64,000 bases of DNA. It comes from Marinilactibacillus sp. Marseille-P9653 (GTDB lineage: Bacteria > Bacillota > Bacilli > Lactobacillales > Carnobacteriaceae_A). Shown here piece after piece: positions 1 through 8,575 of the stretch. The notes under the pieces were generated by a model. It was given only the letters and a program-made list of their open reading frames with translations, had not been told where the DNA came from and did no database searches. A program made the translations under genes and the position numbers. The stretch's first letter is position 1; each line of letters starts with the position of its first letter. The DNA lies in NCBI RefSeq assembly GCF_916618885.1, contig NZ_CAKAKH010000001.1, forward strand, positions 620,001 to 684,000, read 5' to 3'.

Positions 1-1
1 T

Positions 2-442
2 CAAGTAGCTGGAGGTATTGCCGGAGCAGTTCTAGTATGGTTAACGTATCTAGCACACTTCAGAATCACTACGGATCAAGGCGCAATTTTAGGAACATTT
101 GCAACAGCCGCTGAAATCGAAGACACTGTAAGCAATATTCTTTCAGAAGCTATCGGTACGTTCGTACTCGTATTTGGTCTAATGATGTTTGGTCAAAACA
201 CCTTTACTGAAGGTTTGAACCCACTTGTTGTTGGGGTACTAATCCTTTCAATTGGTCTTTCACTAGGTGGATCAACAGGATACGCAATTAACCCTGCTCG
301 TGACTTAGGTCCAAGAATTGCACACCAATTCTTACCAATCGCGAACAAAGGTGGTTCTAACTGGGGATACGCTTGGATCCCAGTTGTCGCTCCAATGATC
401 GGTGCAATTCTTGCAGGATTACTTTACTTGGTCATCGTATAA
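2..442 (+). CDS. glpF: Glycerol uptake facilitator, C-terminal part (MIP/aquaglyceroporin family)
   Basis: The reading frame is open from the window edge, so only about 146 C-terminal residues are visible. MIP-family channels let glycerol cross the membrane by facilitated diffusion. The second family signature, NPARDLGPR, is present after a glycine-rich hydrophobic segment (LILSIGLSLGGSTGYA), and the protein ends in another hydrophobic helix (GAILAGLLYLVIV). The Asp after the second NPA box (NPARD) is the feature that usually separates glycerol facilitators from strict water channels. The first NPA half lies outside the window. The gene is followed at once by a strong terminator, which separates it from the accessory region to the right. 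Confidence 0.9.
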   Translation, partial: QVAGGIAGAVLVWLTYLAHFRITTDQGAILGTFATAAEIEDTVSNILSEAIGTFVLVFGLMMFGQNTFTEGLNPLVVGVLILSIGLSLGGSTGYAINPARDLGPRIAHQFLPIANKGGSNWGYAWIPVVAPMIGAILAGLLYLVIV

Positions 443-458
443 TTTAGTCCCCTTTACG

Positions 459-501
459 CGCTTAACAAGTGAGTCGAAAGACTCGCCTGTTAGGCGTTTT
501 T
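459..501 (+). terminator. Rho-independent terminator of glpF
   Basis: A 17-bp stem with G-U pairs (459-475 with 480-496), a GAAA tetraloop and a following T run. It starts 16 bases after the glpF stop codon. Confidence 0.9.
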
Positions 502-613
502 AATTGGTTCAGAGTATATATAAAATGATTTTGATAATATTATCTTAAAAAAATAAAACATGATTTAGTTGTAATAACTAAAATTAAAATTTGATTAGAA
601 TGTTAAGAAAACT

Positions 614-641
614 TTGATATCGTTTTCTTTTTCTTTATAGT
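614..641 (+). promoter_or_regulatory. Putative promoter left of the IS30 copy, pointing towards the lantibiotic genes
   Basis: TTGATA (614-619) and TATAGT (636-641) are separated by 16 bases in AT-rich DNA between the glpF terminator and IS30. No gene lies between it and IS30, so it may be the original promoter of the lantibiotic operon, now displaced by the insertion. This is inference from position and consensus match only. Confidence 0.35.
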
Positions 642-670
642 GTTAATATAGCATAAAAAAATATGTAAAT

Positions 671-697
671 TCTAAGAAATATATATAAGTTCTTAGA
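671..697. promoter_or_regulatory. Dyad TCTAAGAA-N11-TTCTTAGA, possible operator
   Basis: Perfect 8-bp inverted arms (671-678 and 690-697) lie about 30 bases downstream of the putative promoter. No T run follows, so it looks more like a protein-binding site than a terminator. Cytolysin-type operons are controlled by a small DNA-binding regulator on an inverted repeat in the promoter; whether this dyad plays that part is inference. No regulator gene is visible in the window. Confidence 0.35.
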
Positions 698-736
698 GTA
701 TATTTTAAATTTTTAATGCTATAAATAATAAAAAAC

Positions 737-2037
737 GTAAATTTCAAGTTTAAGTTAGTCACCTAGTTAAAAAAGATATTTGACCTTAATTGTTAGTGGG
801 TTGTTGAAGGATATAGTCGTCATTTCTTCAGCACTAACGTGCTTAGACCACTTGGGACAACAAGCGTAGAGCATTGGCAAAACAGTCATGAGGGGTTTTA
901 TAGCCAAGTATTTTCCGAGGATAGTCATTCATCCATTGTTGTATTCTCAAGCACTGAGTTTCACTAAAATGACTGATAGCTTTACCTTTTGGAATAAATC
1001 GGCGGATAAATTTATGCTGGTTCTCGCTTGTGCCTCTTTCCCACGAAGCATACGGATGACTAAAATACACTTCAAGTGTCTCTTTCAGCGCTTCGTGAAG
1101 CCCTGCAAACTCAGATCCATTATCCGAGGTGATGGTCTTAAATACTTTAGAAAAGGTATCGCCGGCTTTAAGCCGTAATTGTTGGATTGCCTGATCAACG
1201 GATTCTTTATCTTTACCTCTGAGCTTAAGGATGATTTCAAAGCGTGTTTGACGTTCAACTAACGTCAATAAAACCGAATCGGTTTTCACTTTATTTCCGA
1301 CAACTGTATCGATTTCCCAGTGTCCAAAAGTCTGTCTATTATCAATTTCTGGAGGTCTTTGTTCAATAGATTGGCCTAAAATTCGTTTGTTTGTTCGTCC
1401 TCTATAAGAAGTGTCTTTTGGTTTTCGTGATAGTTTTTCAAGTAGATCCATATTCTTGGCTCTCATGATCCCTTTGTCAATCCATCCATAAAGAGTCGTC
1501 GTACAGGGAATAATAGAAGAATCAAACAAGTCATGTGTTTTAGCAAAACCAATAATTACATCTGGAGACCACTTTTCTAGTAATAGTTTATCATCGGCCC
1601 ATTTAATAAAAGCATCCGTATCAGCCCATTTTGGCCGACGGCCGCAGTTCAATCGAAGCCTATCATAAGCTGCTTGTCCGGCATTGGGATCATAGCTAGT
1701 CGTATAGTAGTCATAAACTTTACCGTTTTGCTTTTGACGTTTAAGTTGAGTAATGGTTCCACGATGGATCTCACTATTAATGGTTTGCGGGACACGTCCT
1801 AACGCATGAGCAATTTGACGATTAGAGTAATTTTCAGTCCTCAATATCGCAATTTGCGACCGTTCTGAATAAGATAAGTGTTTTCCCTTACGTGCTAATG
1901 TGTTATCGTTAGAGTGCGTCATGTGAATTCATCCTGTCTATTGAGAGTTAGTGGTAACTTCAATATAACATGAAATTCACATGGCGTTTTTTTATGAGTT
2001 AGCCTAAGTGGCTAACTTCATTATAAAATCCAGCAAA
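737..2037 (-). mobile_element. IS30-family insertion sequence, intact copy
   Basis: Ends were set by comparison with the second copy at 13192-14280: shared sequence runs from 737 to about 2037. Imperfect terminal inverted repeats share the core AAGTTAG(T/C)CAC(C/T)TAG (752 onwards on the left, reverse complement up to 2018 on the right). The element is about 1.3 kb with one full-length transposase gene on the minus strand. Its right end lies fewer than 30 bases before the first lantibiotic gene, so it separates that gene from any native promoter. End coordinates are good to a few bases; no target duplication was established. Confidence 0.85.
843..1922 (-). CDS. IS30-family DDE transposase, full length
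   Basis: This 359-residue protein has the IS30 layout. An N-terminal helix-turn-helix region (YSERSQIAILRTENYSNRQI, then a second HTH ending in INSEIHRGT) is followed by a DDE integrase core. Visible catalytic landmarks are HWEIDTVVG (first Asp, about residue 205), TSDNGSEF (second Asp, about residue 267) and the Glu in the region ERGTSENQHKFIRR. The length is normal for the family and no disruption is seen, so this copy is probably active and could have supplied transposase for the decayed copy at 13.2 kb. It reads away from the lantibiotic cluster. Confidence 0.95.
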   Translation of the reverse strand: MTHSNDNTLARKGKHLSYSERSQIAILRTENYSNRQIAHALGRVPQTINSEIHRGTITQLKRQKQNGKVYDYYTTSYDPNAGQAAYDRLRLNCGRRPKWADTDAFIKWADDKLLLEKWSPDVIIGFAKTHDLFDSSIIPCTTTLYGWIDKGIMRAKNMDLLEKLSRKPKDTSYRGRTNKRILGQSIEQRPPEIDNRQTFGHWEIDTVVGNKVKTDSVLLTLVERQTRFEIILKLRGKDKESVDQAIQQLRLKAGDTFSKVFKTITSDNGSEFAGLHEALKETLEVYFSHPYASWERGTSENQHKFIRRFIPKGKAISHFSETQCLRIQQWMNDYPRKILGYKTPHDCFANALRLLSQVV

Positions 2038-2064
2038 TAATAAAAAAAGAAAAGAGGTGAAATT

Positions 2065-2274
2065 ATGAATAAAGATGATAAGACTTACATCGGCCCCTCG
2101 TTCCATGAATTAAATGAGGCTGAAATGGCTGAAATTGTAGGTGGAGAAATTGTAGAAACGAATGCTATAGTGGTATCACCAATAGCTACTTTTGTTTCTA
2201 AATATGTATCTGCTGTCAGTGCAAAAGCTTGTGTTAGCGCTGTATCTGGATTAATATCTTACAGACATTGTTAA
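2065..2274 (+). CDS. Class II two-component lantibiotic prepeptide 1 (CylLL-like)
   Basis: A 69-residue prepeptide. The leader carries the class II pattern GPSFHELNEAEM followed by a double-glycine site (G26-G27), very like the cytolysin leaders as I remember them (GPSFEELSLEEM). The core after GG has 7 Ser, 2 Thr and only 2 Cys. Two S-x-x-x-C pairs, S52-C56 and S65-C69, could form lanthionine rings; the C-terminal SYRHC resembles the SLKHC end of cytolysin CylLL. The ring nearest the N-terminus in CylLL has no counterpart. Ser far exceeds Cys, which suits conversion of dehydroalanine to D-Ala by the reductase encoded downstream. RBS AGAGGTG precedes the ATG; the second prepeptide follows after 15 bases. 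Confidence 0.9.
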   Translation: MNKDDKTYIGPSFHELNEAEMAEIVGGEIVETNAIVVSPIATFVSKYVSAVSAKACVSAVSGLISYRHC

Positions 2275-2289
2275 GAGGAGGGATCATCT

Positions 2290-2478
2290 ATGAACGAAAA
2301 TAACATAGCAAATAGTATGGATTACCTAGGACCTTCTTTTCATGAGTTGTCGGAAGAAGAGATGAAAAGTATAGTGGGTGCTTCGGAAGATATGGAAGTT
2401 AGTCCTCAAGGGGTAAGTGCATTCTTTGGAAGTTTCGTAATAAGTTGGCTAGGAAGTGCAGCGTTCAATTGTAAATAG
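2290..2478 (+). CDS. Class II two-component lantibiotic prepeptide 2 (CylLS-like)
   Basis: A 62-residue prepeptide with leader LGPSFHELSEEEM and a Gly-Ala cleavage site (G30-A31), matching the leader of its neighbour. The core has 6 Ser, no Thr and one Cys (C61), so at most one thioether ring is possible; S56 to C61 is the nearest pair. Hydrophobic, serine-spaced core residues (VSAFFGSFVISWLGSAAF) recall the D-amino-acid-rich partner peptides of carnolysin and bicereucin. After the Gly-Ala site comes SEDME then VSP; Glu before the core recalls the six-residue GDVQAE stretch that a second protease removes from cytolysin peptides. RBS AGGAGGG lies upstream. Assignment as the second component is from order and leader similarity. 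Confidence 0.88.
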   Translation: MNENNIANSMDYLGPSFHELSEEEMKSIVGASEDMEVSPQGVSAFFGSFVISWLGSAAFNCK

Positions 2479-2520
2479 TTTTTTGTAATTAATGTATAGC
2501 CAGCCAAAACTGAGCAGGAG

Positions 2521-2560
2521 GTCGTTCTTTTTAAAAATGAACTTGAAAAGAACGACTTTT
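2521..2560 (+). terminator. Hairpin between prepeptide genes and lanM (partial terminator or processing site)
   Basis: An 11-bp perfect stem (2521-2531 with 2546-2556) with a 14-base loop, followed by TTTT. It lies between the prepeptide genes and the synthetase gene. Such intergenic hairpins commonly keep structural-gene mRNA more abundant than synthetase mRNA; that role is inferred here. Confidence 0.65.
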
Positions 2561-2605
2561 GGTTTGGTTTATTAAAATTACATAATAAAAAAGAAGAGGT
2601 GGAAT

Positions 2606-5600
2606 ATGAAATTTATAAACGCTTTAACTATTAACGAAAAGTATGCAATATTGAACAAATCTAACGAAAAAATGATTTTTAATAAACAAGCTTTAATAAA
2701 GTTTAGAGAATTAAAAAGTTTACTGAATGAAGATAATTTTTCTAAAATGTTAGAGAAGTTTGATTATGATATTGACATATTCTCTAACGTAGTAGATATG
2801 GAAAATAATAAATATGACAAACAATACGAAAATTTTTTACTCAGTAGTAAATGGTATCAAGTATACTCTGATTCGCTAAAATATACTTCTCAAAACAAAT
2901 ACTTTTCAGATATGAAAAGTTTAGACTTAACTATTTATTTAAAGATTTTCGAGGAATATTTTAAAAAAGAAATAGCTAAAGTGCTATTAGAATATGATAA
3001 TTATATAGATTCGGTACAAGATTTAACTACATCATTGGTATATCAAATCAAAGAGAATATGATGAAGATCTCATATAAGTCATTGATTGTAGAGTTGAAC
3101 AATTATAGAGAGCAAAATACAAAAATTAAGAAAAGTTCAGAAGAAGGGTTTCTAAATTTTTGTAAGTTAGGTACTGATATTACTAACATTGAAAATTATT
3201 ACTCTAAGTATCCGGTATTGTGTAGATTATTAGCCACTAATGTTGATAATGAAATAGAAAATATAAAAATATTTTTCGAAAGATATTCACAAAATTTAAA
3301 CTCTATTTCTAATGTTCTTGGATTTATAAGTAATACTAAATTGAAAAATATTGAATTGGGAGAAGGAGATTCTCATCAAAAGGGACAAACTGTAATTAAA
3401 ATACTGTTAGAAGGTAATCGAACAATAATATATAAGCCTAAAGATTTAAGAGTAGTAACGTATTACAACAATATATTAAACAAGATTAATAATAATATTG
3501 AAAATGAATTATCAATATTAAATTTTAAAGTTTATAAAGGTTTTTATAGCAAATATTTTTCCATTGAAGAGTTTGTCGAACAAAAACCTTGTGAAACAAG
3601 AAAAGAAGTAAAGGAATACTATATAAGATTTGGACAACTGCTTTGTCTAATGCACTTTTTCTCAGGTAAAGATTTACATATGGAAAACTTAATAGCTAAT
3701 GGAAAATATCCTGTAGTTACAGATTTAGAAATGATCTTACAAAAAAGCAAAAAGTTTCCGAAAGAATTATCTTCGTTATACAAAAAGATGATTTTGGTGT
3801 TTAACAAAAGCGTTTTAAGCTCTGGGTTATTACCTGAGGATATGACTCACTTCAATATCAATCTTAGTGCATTATCAGGGGGTAAAGAAAAAAACATTAT
3901 AAAAGCACAAAAAATTGTTAATCTAGGACTTGATACTATGAAGTTAGAAGAACAGGAATTGGAAATTGAAAAATCTAATAATCTAGTAATTCATCATTCA
4001 GAAGAGATAGATTATCATGAATATAATAGAGAAATAATAGAAGGGTTTAACAATTTATACAATTTTATTTTAGGCAATCCGGATGTTCTTTCTGAAGATG
4101 TGCCGGATGACTTTATTGTTAGACACTTGCTAAGAAATACACAAAACTATGCGAGTCTTCTTGAAGCAACCTATCATCCTGGGTATTTAAAAAATAGCAT
4201 TTTGCGAGAAAATATTTTAATGAATTTATTCAGTAATGAATACGATGACAATATATTGATTAATGAATATAATGACTTAATCTCTAATGATATTCCGATA
4301 TTTTTTAATAGAGTAGATGACGATCATTTATATTCAAGTGATATGAACGTGTGTTCCGAAAAGTTTTTTATCGAAAGTTGTTCGAAAAGAGAAACTGGTA
4401 GTTTAAGAGATAAAGAACTTCAAAAGTCATTATTGATCAGTAAAATTTATAAATATAATAATCTAGTAGAATTGAAAGAAAGAAATTACGATGAATCTAA
4501 TGTAGCTCTGGCGAAAGGATTCAATGAGCTAGAGGAAGCATGTGTAATTGGAGATTGGATAATTAGTAAAGCATATTCTAATGAAAAGGAAGCATCCTTT
4601 TTCACTTTTGGGTATGATGAGAAGTCGGTATCTCCTTTAATTATGAATAACTCTTTGTACTCTGGACATGTTGGAATAGCTCTATTTTTTTATTATCTAA
4701 GTAAAGTTAGTAAAAAAAATAAATACTATGATTTTTATGAAAAGTTATTGTATTCTATCGAACACAATAAATATACTAACTCAAATGATTTATTCAATGG
4801 AGAAACAGGGAAACTATACTTATATTATAGACTGTATGTAGAAGAGAAAGACGCAAGTTATTTAGAAAAAGTTGACGAAATTACATCTTTAATATCAATA
4901 GATTTAGAGGAGAACTTACAAAAGAATGATTGGATTAATGGTATCTCAAGCTTAGCAAATGTATACTTGAATATTTTTACAGAAACTAGTAATCACAAGT
5001 ACCTAGAACTCCCTACTATTTGTGCAGAAATCATAAAGCAACAGTTATCGACTACCAAGTTAGGTGGGTTTTCGCATGGATACAGCTCATTGGCATTTCT
5101 ATTTTTTAAAATCGGTAACATTTTGGAAGACAAAGAATATACAGACATTGGAAAAAAATTAATTACTTTAGATAATGAATATTTCAAAGCTGATAAAGGT
5201 AGTTGGATTGATAACAGAGAGGACGTGTATAATAAGTATCCTTCGTATTGGTGTCATGGATCTTTAGGTATTGGTATAAGTAGGATGAAAATTAAAGACT
5301 ACTATAATGATAGTGTTATCGAAAATGATGTGAGAATAGCAGAGCAACATATAACAAGTAACAAATTAAGCGATGATGACACCCTATGTCATGGGAATTC
5401 AGGTAGAATCGATTTCTATTTAGGAATAGGAAGAGAAGATTTAGCAAAAAAAATAATGTCTAAAATAATTGATAAGAAATATACTTCTGGTACATTTGGG
5501 GTTAAAAATATTAATGATTTTAATTTACCCGATTATAGTATGTTTACTGGCATAGTTGGAATAGGTTATCAAATGTTAAGGATCACTGCAAGAGAAACAG

Positions 5601-5626
5601 TGCCTAGTGTCCTTACGCTGGATTAA
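2606..5626 (+). CDS. lanM: LanM-type lanthionine synthetase
   Basis: This 1006-residue bifunctional enzyme dehydrates Ser/Thr of the prepeptides and closes thioether rings. The N-terminal dehydratase half shows kinase-like landmarks: IIYKPKDLRV (about residue 278) and DLHMENLIANG with a later DLEMIL (about 354-375). The C-terminal LanC-like cyclase has glycine-rich repeats (SGHVGIALFF, GGFSHGYSSLAFLF with H824) and all three expected zinc ligands: C883 in YWCHGSLGIG and C928-H929 in LCHGNSGR. Length is normal for LanM, both active centres look intact and no frameshift is seen. Codon use is very AT-rich compared with the core genes to the right, fitting acquisition by transfer. It probably modifies both prepeptides encoded just upstream. 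Confidence 0.95.
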   Translation: MKFINALTINEKYAILNKSNEKMIFNKQALIKFRELKSLLNEDNFSKMLEKFDYDIDIFSNVVDMENNKYDKQYENFLLSSKWYQVYSDSLKYTSQNKYFSDMKSLDLTIYLKIFEEYFKKEIAKVLLEYDNYIDSVQDLTTSLVYQIKENMMKISYKSLIVELNNYREQNTKIKKSSEEGFLNFCKLGTDITNIENYYSKYPVLCRLLATNVDNEIENIKIFFERYSQNLNSISNVLGFISNTKLKNIELGEGDSHQKGQTVIKILLEGNRTIIYKPKDLRVVTYYNNILNKINNNIENELSILNFKVYKGFYSKYFSIEEFVEQKPCETRKEVKEYYIRFGQLLCLMHFFSGKDLHMENLIANGKYPVVTDLEMILQKSKKFPKELSSLYKKMILVFNKSVLSSGLLPEDMTHFNINLSALSGGKEKNIIKAQKIVNLGLDTMKLEEQELEIEKSNNLVIHHSEEIDYHEYNREIIEGFNNLYNFILGNPDVLSEDVPDDFIVRHLLRNTQNYASLLEATYHPGYLKNSILRENILMNLFSNEYDDNILINEYNDLISNDIPIFFNRVDDDHLYSSDMNVCSEKFFIESCSKRETGSLRDKELQKSLLISKIYKYNNLVELKERNYDESNVALAKGFNELEEACVIGDWIISKAYSNEKEASFFTFGYDEKSVSPLIMNNSLYSGHVGIALFFYYLSKVSKKNKYYDFYEKLLYSIEHNKYTNSNDLFNGETGKLYLYYRLYVEEKDASYLEKVDEITSLISIDLEENLQKNDWINGISSLANVYLNIFTETSNHKYLELPTICAEIIKQQLSTTKLGGFSHGYSSLAFLFFKIGNILEDKEYTDIGKKLITLDNEYFKADKGSWIDNREDVYNKYPSYWCHGSLGIGISRMKIKDYYNDSVIENDVRIAEQHITSNKLSDDDTLCHGNSGRIDFYLGIGREDLAKKIMSKIIDKKYTSGTFGVKNINDFNLPDYSMFTGIVGIGYQMLRITARETVPSVLTLD

Positions 5627-5700
5627 ATAAGTGTTTTTTTCTTTTAAGACAATATTTTATAGAAATTAATTTTCATAAATTTAAAGACAGAAGGGGAATT

Positions 5701-7827
5701 ATGAACAAGAAAGTCAAGTACGTAGAACAAAACGAACATAGTGAATGCGGCCTATCATGTGTAGTTATGTTGCTAAATTACCACGGTATCAGAAGTGACT
5801 TAATAAACTTAAGAGAAAAATTTGGAGTGCCTTTAGGAGGTAATAATTTTAATGAACTAGCTACTATATTTAAAGAATACGGATTGAAAAGTAAAGCCAT
5901 AAAAGTAAACGTTGGAAATATAACAGACGATATGTTACCTTGTGTTGCTTATTGGGAAAATAGTCATTTTATCGTTATAGAAAAAGTTTCTAAAAGAAAT
6001 GTGACTATAGTTGATCCAAATATCGGTAGAGAAACATTAAGCTATAAAAGTTTTCAGTCAAAATATCGTTCTGTTATTCTTTATATTGAGTCTTTAGAGA
6101 CTACAGAAGAAATCCAAATTAACAATAAAAGTTTTTTGAAAAAATTTATTTTAAATCAAATTGTAGAAAATAAAACTAAATATATAACTATTATCTTATT
6201 ATCTTTTTTCGTACAAGGTTTGACATTGATTTTTTCATTAATGATAAGATCTTTAATAGATAACAGTGTTTTACTAAGAAACCAAAATATTTTGATATTT
6301 TTTGTCGTATCATTAATAATGTATTTTTTTGTGCAGGTTTATAGAAATACTAGTATAGAGCGGTTGAAAAAAGAGTTTAACACTAACTTGAATAAAGAAT
6401 ATATTGATAAAATAACTAAATTACCGTTATCATTTTTTGTAAATAGAAGTTCGGGGGAACTCGTATATAGATATAATTTAATAAGTTATATACAACAGAT
6501 GTTAGATACACATTTACTGAAAACAAGTATCGATATTGTTTTCTCAGTAGTTTATATATCAATAATGATATATTTATCAATTGAATTAACATTTCTAATA
6601 TTATCAATTTCTCTAATTGTTATAATAGTAACAAGTATTAATAACAGATATATAATGTCTTTGAACTATAAAATAATGTCTGCACAAAGTTCTGCACAAA
6701 GTTCATTTTTAGAGCTTTTAAATGGAATTGAGACAATTAAAGCTATAGGAATCGAAGATAATTTTTACCGAGATTGGAAGTATCACTTTGATGAACATCA
6801 AGAGATAAGTTTGAAGAGTAATATTGTCACTTCTTGGCTTTCCAATATTGTACAAACTATTCAATTTTCTATTCCTTTTCTTATAATAATTTTCGGAAGT
6901 TATTTGAGGAGCAATTATGATTTGAGTTGGGGGACGATAATTAGTTTCACGACATTAGCTACAACATTCGTAAACCCAATATCCGAAGTGGCTACTACTG
7001 TTGGACAAACTTTGGTTGTGAATTCATATATGAAAAAAATTGATGAAGTTTTAATTCAAAAAAGTCACAATTATTCAAATGATTTAGGTGAGAAAATAGA
7101 CAAAGTTAACGATTTGAGTTTATCGAAAGTGAAATTTTCGTATAGTTATTTTGAAAAGAATATCATCGAAGACATATGTTTGTCTGTCAGTGAAAATGAG
7201 AAAGTTGCATTAGTAGGACCTAGTGGGGCTGGCAAGAGTACACTACTCAAAATATTAGCAGGTTTGTATTCTAGTAAATCTGGGGACTTCAAAGTTAATG
7301 GAATGGACTTTAGTAATGTTAATTATAGTGACTATAATAAAAAGGTTGGATATGTTCCACAGAAAACCACAATTTTTAATATGACTATTTTAGAAAATTT
7401 GATTTTAAAAGAATTAGATACAGACCTCTCATATTTAAAAAAAGTTATTAAGGATACCACATTGGACGAATTAATAGATTCGTTACCTCAAAAAGAATAT
7501 ACTAAAATATCTGAAGATGGCATGAATTTATCTGGAGGGCAAAAGCAAAAAATTGCTATTACAAGATCATTAATACAAATGCCAGATTTACTGTTGTTAG
7601 ATGAAGCAACAAGTTCTCTTGATAATATCTCCGAAGAGAAGATAATATCATCTTTAAAAAATTATCCTATCGGTATGGTTTTTATTTCTCATAGTTTAGA
7701 TACGATCAAACATTTCGATAAAATTATTGTCATGAATCAAGGGAAAATCGTAGGCTATGGTACTCACGAAAAGTTAATCGAACAAAATGAACTGTACAAA
7801 TCTTTATATAAAAATACAGAGGTGTAA
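5701..7827 (+). CDS. lanT: Lantibiotic ABC transporter with N-terminal C39 leader peptidase
   Basis: A 708-residue exporter that cuts the leader at the double-glycine-type site and pumps the peptide out. The C39 peptidase domain (about 1-140) has the catalytic Cys in ECGLSC (Cys17), the His in ENSHFIVIE and the Asp in IVDPNIG. A six-helix membrane domain follows (about 150-440), then a nucleotide-binding domain with Walker A GPSGAGKST, signature LSGGQKQ, Walker B LLLLDEATSSLD and the H-loop FISHS. All motifs are intact. It lies 74 bases after lanM and its stop codon is one base from the next ATG, so the two downstream genes are translated from one mRNA. Confidence 0.95.
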   Translation: MNKKVKYVEQNEHSECGLSCVVMLLNYHGIRSDLINLREKFGVPLGGNNFNELATIFKEYGLKSKAIKVNVGNITDDMLPCVAYWENSHFIVIEKVSKRNVTIVDPNIGRETLSYKSFQSKYRSVILYIESLETTEEIQINNKSFLKKFILNQIVENKTKYITIILLSFFVQGLTLIFSLMIRSLIDNSVLLRNQNILIFFVVSLIMYFFVQVYRNTSIERLKKEFNTNLNKEYIDKITKLPLSFFVNRSSGELVYRYNLISYIQQMLDTHLLKTSIDIVFSVVYISIMIYLSIELTFLILSISLIVIIVTSINNRYIMSLNYKIMSAQSSAQSSFLELLNGIETIKAIGIEDNFYRDWKYHFDEHQEISLKSNIVTSWLSNIVQTIQFSIPFLIIIFGSYLRSNYDLSWGTIISFTTLATTFVNPISEVATTVGQTLVVNSYMKKIDEVLIQKSHNYSNDLGEKIDKVNDLSLSKVKFSYSYFEKNIIEDICLSVSENEKVALVGPSGAGKSTLLKILAGLYSSKSGDFKVNGMDFSNVNYSDYNKKVGYVPQKTTIFNMTILENLILKELDTDLSYLKKVIKDTTLDELIDSLPQKEYTKISEDGMNLSGGQKQKIAITRSLIQMPDLLLLDEATSSLDNISEEKIISSLKNYPIGMVFISHSLDTIKHFDKIIVMNQGKIVGYGTHEKLIEQNELYKSLYKNTEV

Positions 7828-7828
7828 A

Positions 7829-8515
7829 ATGGAAAAAATTTTTATTTTTAATTCTTCATTGAAGAAAAGTTCACGAATCTATACTTATACCGAATCGATA
7901 AAGAGTAAATTCAGTGACTGTAAAATATATGATAATAATCTTTATAACACCACACTTTTTCCGCATAATGGAGATACTAGTTTTTACGAAACTGGAGTTC
8001 ATTATCAAGATAGCAAAGATGATGTGGAAAAAATTAAACACGAAATGCTTGATAGCGATTTAATTATACTGGCTACTCCTGTGTATTGTCATATGGCTTC
8101 TTCTGGAATGGTTATGTTTATTGAAAGAATATTTTCCTTGTGGGTTCATTTTTTCAAATTGGTTGGAAAGCCATGTATTATTATCACCACAAGCGAAAGT
8201 AACGGAAATGAAAAAGTTATAAGGTATTTATCTGGTATATTAGAAACAGCAGGGGCTAATGTAGAAGATGCCTATACATTTATGAATACGTATGACAATG
8301 AAGAAGAAAATATGGAAAGATTAACAAATAGTATAACAAAAATTTTAGAAAATCATAACCCAAAGTTTTCCCATAAACAAGAGGCGATTTTTAAAACTTA
8401 CAAGAGAGCTATAGGTAGGTATGATGAAACAAATTATGAATATCAGTATTGGGAAAAAAGTGGACTTTTTAGTTCGAAATCATTAAAAGAATATAATGAA
8501 ATTGTTAACCCTTAA
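7829..8515 (+). CDS. Flavodoxin-fold NAD(P)H:FMN reductase, probable LanJ-type dehydroalanine reductase
   Basis: A 228-residue protein with an NADPH-dependent FMN reductase fold: an N-terminal strand-loop MEKIFIFNSSLKKSSR for flavin phosphate binding, LIILATPVYCHMASSGM (about residues 84-100) as the flavin-contacting segment, and a strand IIITTSES. FMN-dependent reductases of this family (LanJ-B: CrnJ in carnolysin, BsjJB in bicereucin) turn dehydroalanine into D-Ala in two-component lantibiotics. Its place directly behind lanT, with serine-rich, cysteine-poor cores upstream, makes that role likely. The ATG at 7829 has RBS AGAGGTG within the end of lanT; an upstream in-frame ATG at 7787 is less likely. 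An unrelated NADPH quinone reductase is the main alternative. Confidence 0.72.
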   Translation: MEKIFIFNSSLKKSSRIYTYTESIKSKFSDCKIYDNNLYNTTLFPHNGDTSFYETGVHYQDSKDDVEKIKHEMLDSDLIILATPVYCHMASSGMVMFIERIFSLWVHFFKLVGKPCIIITTSESNGNEKVIRYLSGILETAGANVEDAYTFMNTYDNEEENMERLTNSITKILENHNPKFSHKQEAIFKTYKRAIGRYDETNYEYQYWEKSGLFSSKSLKEYNEIVNP

Positions 8516-8575
8516 ATTTTTAATTTTAAAATCATTTTAACTACTTATCATTAAAATTTAAAATTAATATTAATT

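Noticed and set aside
888-1178. Plus-strand open frame inside the IS30 transposase gene
   Set aside because: It is antisense to an intact DDE transposase and has no RBS or recognisable domain.
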